Positions 48,501-59,983 of a stretch of 64,000 nt of DNA are shown here, piece after piece. Below the pieces are notes generated by a model. The model was not told where the DNA came from, did not search any database, and saw nothing but the letters and a program-made list of their open reading frames with translations. Position numbers and translations under genes: made by a program. The stretch is from Heterostelium album PN500 (lineage: Eukaryota > Evosea > Eumycetozoa > Acytosteliales > Acytosteliaceae), in NCBI RefSeq assembly GCF_000004825.1, contig NW_008805075.1, positions 63,788-127,787 on the forward strand, given 5' to 3'. Each line of letters opens with the position of its first letter. Position 1 is the stretch's first letter.

Positions 48501-48977
48501 AACAATTAATTAATTTTAATTATAAAAATAATAATAATAATATCAATACAACTTAATACAATCATTCAATCAATCAATAATCAAGTCAATCAATCCAAAT
48601 CTATTCAAATCAACAAAATTATGTTTCATAATCAATTTATCACAAGAATACTATAAATTATTATTTGGTTATTCAACAAAGCAAAGCAAAAAAGAAACAA
48701 AGAAAAAAACTTTATAACTATAAAAAAAATTAAGTAAACTTTTTACTGTTCTTTATAAAACTATAAAAAAAAAACAAACAAACTTGTTATTATTTTTGTT
48801 CATCAATAATAATGAATTTCCAATTTATTATTAACAACTTTCAAAATGGATTGAGAATGGTTAATTGGTTGACAGTCGAGAGGTCGAGTTTGTTTTAAAG
48901 ATTAAAGTGAAAAGGGTACTAGTTGATTGTGTTGTTGGATGAACATGACAACAAAGCAAAGGCAAATGGCAATTCAC
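48501..48977. other. convergent intergenic region
   Basis: AT-rich 3' flank shared by the PRPP-synthetase-like gene and the karyopherin gene. A run of CAAT repeats lies near 48560-48600. No gene is seen. Confidence 0.55.
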
Positions 48978-51900
48978 TTATAGCTCATAGGACAGGAAAA
49001 CTTCCCAGGTCTGTTGATTGTTGCACACTTGACAGAGATCTTTAATCAGCAACTTAAACTTTGTAATATCCTTGCTCTTGCCCATGATAAGTGATACAAG
49101 TCTATCTTTCTCCTCCTGAGGTGTATCGGCAGGCAACCACTTGGCATTCAGAATCGACTCTTTTATATTCGATTGAATCGTTTCATTTGGATATTTATTA
49201 ACTAAGTTGTTATAATTATAAGTTAGTCAACAAATTTGTTGTTATTTCTTCATAATTTATATTTTTATACATACTCCAATCAAAAAGTGATTTAGATAGA
49301 TATACTGTTAGAGTTTGTCTTGAATCGTTGACAATGGCAGCTAATAAATTGGAAATAATATGCAGACTGTAATTGGTAAAGAGTGTTTCGTGTGGAGTAG
49401 ACTTGATAAAGAGTTGGTCGAGGAATTCCAGTGAGGCTTGTACGGAATCCTTCTCGATATTCAAAAGCGATATGATGGAACGCTCCACAATCAAGACGAC
49501 ATCCTTTAGATTGTAAAATATATTGGCATTCACTTCCAACAGTTTTGTCAACACCCTATAGTATTTATCGATAACCGGTATACTATGATTGTCATCTATA
49601 AGAAGAACAATAAAAAAACAATAATAACAATTAGTTTCCACAAACAGATCTTCTGAATTATTAATGTTCAACTAATAAACAAACTTACTATTTGAGATGA
49701 TTGGAAGTGAACTCGATGAAAGGACATTAAATAGATTTGTGAAATGAGTAGTATATTTTGGATCGGTGGCGAGTGTCATTGTGAGGAGGTTGATCGTTTC
49801 GTAGGACGATGTGGTGAGTGTGTGGAATGTGGTGATGTCGGCAGTCAGATAGGTAAAGAGCTGCTCGATATTCACTGCACTCTTGTCCATCTCCATTTGA
49901 ATTCGCCAAAGTATTTTCCAAACGACTTCCAGTACCTCTAAATCTCTGTTTGTAATTGAAAACTCGTGTACTCTTTCGCAGAGAGGCAACACATTATTGG
50001 TGAAATCTTTGAAAACATGGAAATATTCTTCTGGTATTCTAATAATAACAATAACAATAATAATTATAATAGTGTTTTGTTTAAATTAGATAATTATTAC
50101 TATTATTACTAATACTATTATTATTACTTACTTTAAACTTGATTCTAAAACCAATAGTCTATCAATGAGTTGTAGACTCTTTTCATTCGGAGGGATTTCA
50201 GCAATGATTGTCGAGTTCAAATTTACAATAATAGGGGATAAGAGTCTTTGAAAAACATTATTTGCTTGACTATCGCTTGTAATATAAGATGATAATAATA
50301 GTATTGATTCTACAAAGTTCTTTTGGTCACCAACCTAAAAAGTATTATAATGTAATCAATTATAATAGATTTGTTAGTATATTACCTATCTTAATACTTT
50401 AGTTATCAGTTAGATGGTTACCTTAAATGATTTAAATATATTTTCTAATGTATTGAGTGTAGTTTCTGTGTTGTTATAGAGTTTATCTGCATACTTTGCA
50501 CAGAATGTATATAATGTTCGTACTGTTTATTATAAGCCATAAAAAAAAAAAACGTAGATATAATTATGTTAATTACAATTGTGATTGTGTTATTATATAT
50601 ATGATATGATACATACGTGCATATGATCGTGTTTCTGGATGATTGATTAATGATATAATATATTGATATGATGATTGCAATAGGTCGTTCTTCTCTGCGA
50701 TATACCCACCATAGTCTTCCAACATTAATAAAACAGTATTCGAAAAGATTGGATGTGCAGGTAATGTTAAACTAAGTGAAATGATGCTTGTTACATAATG
50801 ATTCTCTTCTTCTATTGATTGATAAATACATCTAAATACATAGATAACCTAATAATAATAATAGTAGTAATGATAATAGTAATAGTAATAGTAATATAAG
50901 TATATATATTTTGTTCGAACTTATTATTATTATTATTTTAACAATACTTACAACTTCATAAGATTGCCATGTTTTACATTCATTTCTTAATAAATTATCG
51001 ATATATTGTACAAATGGATTCTCTTGGATGGTCTCGAAACATGCCATTATGATATCACAGACGTTGTTACGATAGGATGAGATGTCTTCGATGAGCTCTT
51101 CGCTTGGGCTATCGTTGTTTGAGGGATACGATGATTTCTGAATGAGAATCTGTAGTAGTTTCGCGTAGATCTGTTGAAATCGCTCCTGGAAAAGCTGTCC
51201 CTTCTCCTCGATTATATCGTTGATGTGATCGGCCAAATAAGACCACGCATCAAACGTCAGCTCTGACATCTCCTTGTCGGGATGCGAACACACATCGATC
51301 ATGAACGAAAGCAACTGCTGATTCTCTGATTTCGTAATATCCATAATTATCGGTGTATAACACTCTGCAATCTGTGACAATATCTCTGCGAATGCTCTTG
51401 TAATATGTATCGATTCATCTATATATATACAAATAAGTAAGTAATAAGTAATAGATAAGTAAGTAAAAAGTGTAATACAACCATAGTTATTAATTATTAA
51501 TACAAACTTTGTACTGATTGATTATAAATTGGTTTAAGTGATACTAATTTACGAATGATTGGTATAATGAATCTCTCATAGTTGATTTCATCGCTGCTGT
51601 GAATGTTTTTGTTACCAACTGGTTCACCGAATGATAGAGGTGCTCGATAGGTATGAAAGTTAATCAAATCTCCAATGATACTCAATGACTCTGCCAACAA
51701 TACGCCACAATCGATCACTTTGAACAAATTATTTAAAACATTTCCTTTAATCATTGCTCTTTTTGATGTGTTTGCATTTTAGTTAGTATCGACATGATGT
51801 TTATTATTAATATTAATACATACTTTGCATCACCATGATAGATCCATTGTCTAAAACAAAGAAGTAGTTGGGCATTAAGTTGATCGGTTGGGTTGGCATC

Positions 51901-52515
51901 GAGTGACGTTGAGATCATAAAGATGACGGCTTCACAGTTGCGAGTGAGATGCTCTTTTATAGCCATTCTTCTGCTGGCCGATAATACTACATTGTTGAAC
52001 TCCTGTGGCATCAGTGTGAGAATGTCGACGGCAACACGCTTTAGTATCGCGTTCTTTGTGGCGATCAACTGTAGCAGGTCGGCAACCGGCTCCTCCCAGA
52101 GTCGCGGAATCGAATGTGTAATCACCGCTGCAATGACAGCAGCCAGCTTCGCTAGAAACACTGGACTCACCGACTCGGCATCGTTTATCACCGCGAGGAA
52201 CCTGTTGAACACCATCGTCTTGACGGCGAAGCGCAACTCGTCGGACCAGCGCGACTCCCAATCCTGGTGAATCTTGGTGTAGAGTGTCTGCAGCCCGTAG
52301 AACTGCGAGAAGAACGGACGCTCCGGCTTGACCAACTCCAAACAGACACTGACAATCTGCACGTTGTTCTGAAGATCCAACAGCCAGCGATTCGCCTCGT
52401 TCTGGAGAGTGGCAACCTCACTACTTCCAGTGGGATTGAAAAGAGTCTGTAAGACCTGTTCGATCTGTTCCAACGATGGCAGAACCTGAGATGGCAATTG
52501 TTGTTGAAGTACCAT
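48978..52515 (-). CDS. importin-beta family karyopherin, importin-13/transportin-3-like
   Basis: Nine exons (52515-51824, 51758-51508, 51418-50952, 50848-50617, 50522-50422, 50334-50132, 50038-49689, 49595-49275, 49201-48978) give 946 residues, the normal karyopherin size. The N-terminus shows the importin-beta N-terminal pattern (EANRWLLDLQNN, FYGLQTLYTKIHQDWES), then the Xpo1-like helical segment. The order and spacing of HEAT helices (for example LWEEPVADLLQLIATKN, ILTLMPQEFNNV, LLLCFRQWIYHGDAK) match importin-13 and transportin-3, which carry SR proteins, Ubc9 and other cargo through nuclear pores under Ran control. The C-terminal half is poorly conserved, as usual. I cannot separate the importin-13 and transportin-3 lineages from this alone. 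Confidence 0.85.
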
Positions 52516-54315
52516 CTCCTTTTGTTTCTCTATCTAACTAACTAATTATTGATGTTTAATTATTATTATTTTTATTTTTTCGATTGTTATTATTATTTCT
52601 TCTTAATTATGAGCTAATTTCCTGATTCATTAAAAAAAAAAAACCAAAAAAAAACCAGTCACACACACTTAATTATTACGAGTTCCAAGCTTGAATTGAT
52701 TAATGAGCTATGTTACTATCTGTCCTGATTTAGATTGTTTGAAATTTCACTTTTTTGTTTTTGATTTTTTTTGAAAAAAAAGTGTAAGTAGTATCTACGC
52801 TTCTTCTTTTTCCTGTATTCTCTATCTTATATTCTTCTGTATTTGTTCCTCTCTCTGTTTGGTTTAATTGAATGATTGATTGTTAATGATTTGTTAGATA
52901 TATATTTAATTGATTGCTAACATATATGGATTGATGATGATGATATAAATTATAGTTTATGATGATGTTGTGTTGTTATTGTTATTTTTGTGTGACACTA
53001 CTTATGATGAAGAAACTGCTTATTATTGTGTTAATACATCAATAAAACCAAATAAATTAACAAAAAATTAACACCAAAACTGATTTTGGTTTGGCAATGA
53101 TTAAAAAAAATGATAAGTGTCTTGAGGTGTTTCAACTTCAAAAAAAAAAAAAACAAAAAAACAAAAAAAAATATTAAAAAAATATTAATTTGTTTTTTTT
53201 TTTTGTTTTTTTAAAATGATAGTTATAAATATTCCTATTTGGGTATATCATTTTATTTGTGATTTTCTGATGTTTTTATTTTTGTGGTTCTATTTGATCA
53301 AAAAATATGAATTTACCAACCTTTCTTCTTTGTATTTGTATTTTGATTTCAACTTTATCTCTATATTTATTTTTTATTTATTTTATATTATTTATTTTAA
53401 TCTTATCTATCTATCTATCTATATCTATTTTTAAAATCAACCAAACTACACACTACTTTTACATTTACATAACACTATTAAATTTAAAAATATCAAAACC
53501 ATGAAAGGTATCTTTTCGTTTTAATTTTTTTTTTTATTGGTCTTGAATTTTTTCATCTAATATTTTGTTTTTTTGAATAAAAAACCTTGGAAAAACACAT
53601 TTCAAGAGTCAAAACTAAAAATATCTTTTTTGATCACGCAATTAATGTGGTTTGTTTGTGTTTTTTATTTTAATATAAGAGTAAGTTTTTTCGGGTATGC
53701 CTAAAACAAAACCTAAGGTTACAACACGACACTCTAATCAGGTGTCGAAATTGAAATATAATTATACCATTGCCCACAAGGAAAACCGTGAACTTCATGC
53801 ACCAGTTGAGACACAAACAGCCTCATTCGCACCAGACATAAAGTGCACAAAAAAAAAAAAAAAAAAGTTATTATTATTTTAATAAAAATAACAAACAAAC
53901 AAGTTCGATCAGAGTAACAATGAAATACTCTGATCGAACTTGACTCAACTTGATTTGTTTGTTTGTTTGTTGTTTATTGTTGTCATTGTTTTCGTTGTTA
54001 TTGTTGTTGTGAGAATGAGTAAAATGTGGATGATTGTTTGGTGGTTTAGGTTTTGTTTTGTTAATAGTTAATCATGTTTTGTTTTGTTTTGATAGTGGTT
54101 TATAAACAACATTGTTAATTTGATATGATTTGATTTGTTTTTGATTGATGGATTGATGAGATGAGTAGAAGGTTGTATATTTTTATGATTCTCTTTACTA
54201 CTAATCGTCAACCCATTAAAATCAAACCAGGTTCGAAACAAACAATTGGTTTGTTCTTGTTTTATTATATTATATTTATATTTATATTTATAGTTCATAT
54301 TGTTTATATTATAGT
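52516..54315. other. intergenic region with hairpin and a short GC-richer patch
   Basis: 1.8 kb lies upstream of the karyopherin gene and downstream of the carrier gene. Most is A/T runs. A less AT-rich patch at 53693-53848 is followed by A18, and a perfect inverted repeat at 53900-53942 comes next. The 61-codon ORF starting at 53697 includes Lys codons from the A run and is not supported as a gene. Confidence 0.5.
53900..53942. repeat. perfect 17-bp inverted repeat (hairpin, 9-nt loop)
   Basis: The left arm CAAGTTCGATCAGAGTA (53900-53916) and the right arm TACTCTGATCGAACTTG (53926-53942) are exact reverse complements around ACAATGAAA. Beyond one short mismatch zone, ACAAACAAAC on the left and GTTTGTTTGT on the right could extend the pairing. 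It stands out in an otherwise simple spacer. Confidence 0.9.
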
Positions 54316-55548
54316 TTAAACTTTCTGAACTAATTCATAAACCATGAAACCAGCAGCGTTTGCGGGGAAAGATTTAACAAGCGTAGTAAAGTAACCTCTA
54401 AATAAACCTCTGATACCTTCGCGTCGTACCAGTTGATTGAGACAGTCGAATGTGCCACGATACTTGGGTGTACCAACCTGTGTTTGAATCAACGTCTTTG
54501 CAATATCGAAACAATGTGTACTGCTATGGTATGCACTTCCCGCCAGACCACCCGCCAATAAAATCTTTAGAAAATCACTACCCTTACTACTACTATTACT
54601 ACTACTACTATTTACATTATTATTGTCGTTTTTGTTGCTATTATTATTACTACTACTACCATGTTCACTTTCAACACCTAATACATCTTTTAAACCTTCG
54701 TAGGTCGTAAAGAATACAGCTAGACCTGGTACATCTCTGAGTAATGTGGCGGACATACCAGTGTAGAAACCTTTTAGACCATCCTGGGCCATGATTGCTC
54801 TTGCCATTTGAAGAGTTCCAACACCGGCACCACCACCGCCAGCACTACCACCATGCCCCATTCCACTAATCATCATCCTACTCTTTACTACGTCAACAGG
54901 ACATATGATGAACGATTGCAACAGACCTGCAGTACCACCAGAGATCATATATCTATAGGGATCGGGCATTCTGTACTCCTCGTGTAGAAAATGATTGGTT
55001 TTCTCAAACGATGTGAATTGAATAGCACTGATCATTGCCGATGCAACCAACGGTGAACTCAATCCTCTAAACATGCCAACAACCTATATACTTATTCATT
55101 AGTCCTTAATAAAAAGATAACAAACTAATTAGTAATATTACAAACAACTTACACCTTCTTTTTGATAAACTTCACGAACTACATTTAAGAAACTTATGTT
55201 TGGATTTGAATGTACTTGAAGTCTAGTTTTAACAAGTTCCAATGGGTATCCAGCAGTCTCCTCTGCCATTCCAGAGAATGATCCCGCAATTCCACCTCTA
55301 GATATACTGTAATGTCATTTGTCATTGATCGAGTCGATTGATATAAAACAATCTAACTATTAGTTAAATAGTTATGAGAAATAGAGGTAATACAATCATC
55401 AAGTAATCAACAACACATACCTTCCAATGACTCTTGTTAAACTACGTGAAATTCCTGCCAAAGCACCAGCCAATGGATCTGCATCTTCATCAGTTGCATT
55501 TTCAATCAATGCTGATGATGAACTACTTTCCATTTTCTTATCTGTCAT
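54316..55548 (-). CDS. mitochondrial carrier (SLC25) protein
   Basis: Exons 55548-55421, 55306-55153 and 55083-54316 give 349 residues. The three repeats are visible, with signatures YPLELVKTRLQV, CPVDVVKSRMM and HCFDIAKTLIQ. The third has Cys where the family nearly always has Pro. The segment RGYFTTLVKSFPANAAGFMVYE resembles the carnitine/ornithine subgroup (RGLxxTxxRxxPANAA). Carriers of this type exchange metabolites across the inner mitochondrial membrane; the substrate here is not determined. A Ser/Asn insertion sits between repeats two and three (about residues 235-260). The first 25 residues are acidic and Ser-rich. Confidence 0.92.
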
Positions 55549-56262
55549 ATCTATCTAAACTAATAATAGATATATATATATATATATTTATAAATATAAG
55601 GAGATCTAAATCGGTTTTAAATCAAAATGAATGTATACAATGAAAAATGAATTGAATTGATTCGATTGATATTTAAATAAAATTTGTTTTAAATATTTAA
55701 AAAACTAAAAAGATAATAATTAAGTGTCATTTATATAACTTGGAAAGAGTCATTCAAAAATTGTTGTTGAAAATAAATTAATTTATTTAGTCATTTCCAA
55801 TTTTGGGAAGATCAAAAATAAAAATTAAAAAGGTAATAATAATAAAAATAATATATTTATTATATTTGATTTTCTTCTTTGTTTGTGGAGTTTGAATATT
55901 GCTTCCAAAGATAACATTGAAAGATACAATACTTTAGAATATACTGAACGATGGTTGTTAGTTTTGATACTTTTTTAGTAGAGATTGTCTGATCAGTCCA
56001 TTTACATTTGAAGAGAACATTGTAATAATAGCAAATTACTTTAAAAAATTACGCTTTACCAAAAAATATAATAATTTCTCGAAACAATATTCTAAGAATT
56101 CTTAGACTTTATATTAATAACTAACAAAACTTAGATTCAACAAGTGATTCAAAAAAAATAAAACAACAACATATACAAATATTGATATTTTTATTAGATC
56201 ATCAATATAACAGGTTTAATGATTATTATATATATACAATCGACTATATTTTTTTAAAAGTA
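55549..56262. other. AT-rich intergenic region
   Basis: Promoter of the carrier gene and 3' flank of the LYR-type gene. No gene or element recognised. Confidence 0.5.
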
Positions 56263-56762
56263 TTATTGTTTGCTATTATTGTTATTGTTGCTATTATTAT
56301 TATTATTATATAATGTAAACTTTTCAATATCAAATTGATCGTTAATCTTCTGAAATTCAGGATCGTAGGCTTTCTTTAATGTTCTATATTTATGAAATCT
56401 GTGCATTGCTTCAACTTCCTTGATTACATATCTTGTTCTCTCTATACATTGATTGATTTCATTCAAATCCTAAATTGAATAGCAAATAGTAATTATTAAA
56501 ACCAAGTTGTTTTATTCAACAATTCAATTATTAATACTAACAGTGAGATGTGCATTCGCCATGAATTGAGGTTTAGCTTTATTCCTAACATTCTCAACAC
56601 CCAAGAATGATATTCTTCCTAAATATAACAACTATTCATTCATATATATTCATTAATTTCAAAGAGGGAGCGCAATTAATGTCATTACAAACTGATAAAT
56701 GATATTCTTACTTGTTTATATAGATTCTTTACAATATATCTTGTCTCTGTTAATGATGTCAT
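56263..56762 (-). CDS. LYR-motif small protein, probably mitochondrial
   Basis: The start is ATG 56762 (MTSLTETRYIVKNLYKQ), whose NLYKQ fits the LYR position. Later exons are about 56618-56542 and 56469-56263. They encode VRNKAKPQFMANAHLTDLNE and IERTRYVIKEVEAMHRF, matching the VRxxFRxNxHLTDxxxI pattern of LYRM proteins. These bind acyl carrier protein and help assemble Fe-S or respiratory complexes in mitochondria. The first intron is uncertain: the best donor (GTAAGA after codon 17) does not keep the frame with the best acceptor, whereas a donor at 56688 with an acceptor at GAAG does. The C-terminus is a poly-Asn tail. Length is about 120 residues. Confidence 0.6.
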
Positions 56763-57269
56763 TATTATTAAATATTCAAAAACATATAATCATAATAAAA
56801 TAAAATAATGAAACCTTAAATGATGATCATCACAAAAATTTAGTTTTTTTTAAAAAAAATAAATTAAACATGTTTTGTTTATTTCTTTCTACATTCACTA
56901 CTGTTACACAATAGTGAATGATCTTGATGCTACTATAGTAGTAGTTTAATTGTTGGTTATTTGTTTGTTTGTTTGTTTGTTTGTTTGTTTGTTTGTTTGT
57001 TGTATCACTGTGAGATCATCTACAGTTAGTGTGTTTGAGATTGTTTGGTTGGTTGGTTGATTTGGGTTTGGGTTGGAGCTGATTATTTTTATATGTACAC
57101 AATGAATGATGGATGAATCGACTAAGATCTATAGTTTTTTTAGTTTGAATTGAAATCAACTGACTATACTAAGCTAAGCTGACTCTATTCTATTCTATAT
57201 GCGATCTCTGTTCTATTCCATTCTCTATTCTATTCTATTATATTATATTCTTTTCTTTTCTTTTCTTTT
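56763..57269. other. intergenic region with TTTG repeat
   Basis: The promoter of the LYR-type gene and the 3' flank of SF3B6. It contains a TTTG tandem repeat near 56960-57000, TTCTATTC-type repeats near 57185-57270, and a small inverted repeat (CATTCACTA with TAGTGAATG) near 56893-56921. No gene seen. Confidence 0.55.
56958..57000 (+). repeat. (TTTG)n microsatellite
   Basis: About ten tandem TTTG units in non-coding sequence, with no visible link to either neighbour gene. Confidence 0.9.
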
Positions 57270-57704
57270 CTATTCAATACCAAACTTTTGTTTCATTAAT
57301 TCCAATTCTTGTCTCTTCTTTGTTTGATCGAGTTTTCTAGCTTGTTTAGCAGGTTGATGATATAGTACCACTAGATATCTACCACCGAAATTGTAACCCG
57401 ATAGATGTTCACATGCATTTCTAGCATCAAAGATATCGTCGTACACTACAAATGCAGTACCCATTGTATCGCTTGCATTTCCCAATCTAACCTGTCTGAT
57501 TCCACCGTAAGCACCAAACAACTCATAGATCTCTGCTGATGTTATTTTAAATGGTAGATTTCTATATATAGAAAAGTATTATAGACTTATTGTTAGTTAA
57601 ACTATCTATCTATCTTTTAAATTAATGATAATAAATAATACATGCTTTACAAATAAAATTCTATTTACTTCTGGTGGTAGTCTTTGATTCTTTAGAGTTG
57701 CCAT
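57270..57704 (-). CDS. sf3b6: splicing factor SF3B6 (p14), with a GC-AG intron
   Basis: Exons 57704-57646 and 57561-57270 give 116 residues. The protein follows human p14 closely: LPPEVNRILFVKNLPFKIT, EIYELFGAYGGIRQVRLGN, GTAFVVYDDIFDARNACEHL, GGRYLVVLYHQ. It is the small RRM subunit of the U2 snRNP SF3b complex that sits near the branch-point adenosine. The family match fixes the splice: codon AA|A (Lys) followed by NLPF requires a donor reading GCATGT, so this intron is GC-AG. The GT donors near it (GTAAAG, GTATTA) would lose the frame or the conserved residues. It is divergent from the Eaf7/MRGBP gene with only 210 bp between starts. Confidence 0.93.
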
Positions 57705-57914
57705 TATCTATCTATGTATTATTTAAATGTGTATTTATATGTATGTATTTATATTTGTTTAATATAAATTATAATAATAGAAATGATATAAAATATTTTA
57801 ATTAATTGACGAAAATCGCTAAGTGGGAGAATTTGAATATTTTTTTTTAAATTTTTATTAAATGATTTTTTTGATCATTGCAAATTGCAACAACTAAACA
57901 CAGGTTAATATTAG
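57705..57914. promoter_or_regulatory. short divergent promoter
   Basis: These 210 bp serve SF3B6 (minus) and the Eaf7/MRGBP gene (plus). The spacer is AT-rich; no core element can be named with confidence. Confidence 0.5.
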
Positions 57915-58378
57915 ATGAGTGAAGGTTCAGAGAGTGGTGAAGATACAGCAGTATCTTTGACATCTCAACAATTGACACAACCGCCTACATGGGATTTAAA
58001 ATCGAGAATACTACTGTTGGACACGATCAGTCAGTGTCTACCTCTGGGTGTCAACAAGTATTTCTCTCTTATCAATACATTTGTACTTTTAAAACAACAG
58101 TTACCAGATAGAGTGTTTACACCTGAAATAATATTAAAAGAGATTGAAGAGTTTTATAATTTAGAGTTATTGGTATGTTGAATCAATCTAATTAGACATG
58201 CATATACAACACAAAATAATAAGCAACTAAACCTTTTAATTTTCATTATCATTATCTTAACTACTTTTAGGATGATCATATTATAGATGATGAAGAAATA
58301 ATACCATTTGAATTACCTGAAGAATATAGATCTTTAATGGAAGAGAAATCATATGTAAATAAAAAACAAAAAAGTTAG
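57915..58378 (+). CDS. Eaf7/MRGBP-like NuA4 subunit
   Basis: Exons 57915-58172 and 58271-58378 give 121 residues. The segment from WDLKSRILLLDTISQCLPLGVNKYF through NTFVLLKQQLP and FTPEIILKEIEEFYNLELL matches the Eaf7/MRGBP pattern (W..E..L........P.GVN.HF, then a helix and a DL..MYD-like end). The following acidic EEIIPFELPEEY is also typical (human EILPF...LPEE). Eaf7 family proteins belong to the NuA4/TIP60 histone acetyltransferase complex. The protein is shorter than human MRGBP (about 200 aa) and lacks its C-terminal tail, which is not conserved. Confidence 0.8.
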
Positions 58379-58583
58379 ATTAATTAATTAATTAAACTTT
58401 ATGTAAATAAAATAAAATAAAAATAGTAGTATTCTTTATGATAATAAATTAAGCTAAACAAAACCAATAAAATTTTCTTTATTTTTTTTTTTTGGTTTTA
58501 GATTTGTGGGGGTATGGATAAAAAAAGATTGATTGTTTTTTTTGTTTTTTTTTAATTAATTCCTATTTTTCCAAAATTTTAAT

Positions 58584-59983
58584 TTAATTATCATATTGAG
58601 CACGAACAACAGTTGGTTGAACATCAGTTTGTTGTTGTTGTTGGACGAATGCCGGTTGGCTGTAGGCTTGTTTGAGATGGTAGTCGAGTGCATTCTGTTG
58701 TGGCTCGTAACCGTAGCTGATTTCACGTTGAACACCGGTGACAACGGCGACTGGTGCGTGGTGTGGTGCTGGTGGACCGGCAATCAACTGGAAGTTACCG
58801 GCAATGATTCTGGCGATCGATCCACCCTGACCTACGATGGTGTGTGCCAAACTGGAGAAGAGACCTCCTATGGTACGCGCGAGTGTACCGGTTGGACCGG
58901 AAATAACGTGACCGACACTCTGCACGGCGTTGTTACCAATTACCTCAGCGACGGAACCAGCCGACGACGACGAACCAGTTTTGGCACCGGCGAGGAGACC
59001 GGCGATGGAAATGGCAATGGTATTCTGGTTGGTACCAATGGATTGACCTACGGAACCAGTGTTTCCACCGGCAATAACCTGACCGACTGTGAAATCCAGT
59101 ACGTTACCGACGGATTTGGCGATTGAAGAAGCACTGGTACGACCACCCAAAACACCTGCGACGGAGGCAACACCTGTTCCTTGTGCAGATACGATGGTTT
59201 GACCGATGAGACCGTCGTTTTGATTACCGGTTGGCTTTACTGTGAGAATTGTGAAACCACCGACTGGTGGTGGCACAACGGAGAGGGTCGACACTGGGGT
59301 GGTCAAAATGACGTTGGGATTGGCTGTAACTGGCACGGTGAGTTGGATACCGTTGACAGTTTGTAGCTGGGTGGCTTGTGCACCGGTGGAATCACCTAGA
59401 TTGGCACCGAGTACACCCTGTAGAGCACCGTAGGTGGCACCGATTGCCTCCTGACCTGGAGTTGGATTTCCAGTTTGGAATCCAGAGGTTTGGGTACCAC
59501 CGTATCCCGAGAAGAGTCCTCCGATGAATCCACCCAAAAATCCGGCATTGAGCTTTCTAGTTGGTGGTGGCGATGCTCTGTTCAATCTGGTGGCCATCTC
59601 TTGGAGAATGTTCATGGCTTCCAATACAACTTTCTCTCCTTGCTCGGCTGGAGAATCGATTTGTTGTACAACTTTTCTCGACTCTTCGGTGGCTGCCTTT
59701 AGAATTCTCTCCTCCTCGGCATAAGAAGGGTACAATTGGTTGATAATGTTCTTAATGGCATCCATTCTTATGGAATCTTGAATATATTGTAGAAAATGAA
59801 AGTTCTGAGCACTCTCTTCCAACTGAGAGATTTCTTCCTCTGCCTAAAAATGATCAATATTTGATTTGTTAATATCTAAAATATCAAATTTTAATAATTT
59901 CTTGATTGATTTACCAAACCACCTGGCACTAAACTTCCAATTATAATTACTATCAGGAAAAGTGATAGTTGTTTCTTTTGCAT
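58584..59983 (-). CDS. secreted Gly/Val/Ala-rich protein of unknown function
   Basis: Exons 59983-59915 and 59843-58584 give 442 residues. The first exon is exactly a signal peptide (QKKQLSLFLIVIIIGSLVPG). Residues about 24-110 form a charged helical region (EEEISQLEES...). Residues about 120-380 are rich in Gly, Val, Ala, Ser and Thr, with repeated SVAxVxGxxxxxSxGxxI-type units (GVASVAGVLGG, SVGNVLDFTVGQVI, SIAISIAGLLAG). The end is Gln-, His- and Tyr-rich. This resembles a structural matrix or amphiphilic coat protein, but I know no named family. It contains no Cys pairs and no transmembrane anchor after the signal peptide. Confidence 0.85.

Noticed and set aside
54225-54245. GGTTCGAAAC resembling a tRNA B box
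   Set aside because: No box A at the right distance and no cloverleaf.
56893-56921. 9-bp inverted repeat CATTCACTA/TAGTGAATG
   Set aside because: Short enough to arise by chance in an AT-rich spacer; noted in the region entry only.
58596-59126. 176-codon + ORF rich in Gly, Thr and Trp
   Set aside because: Antisense shadow of the Gly-rich secreted protein.
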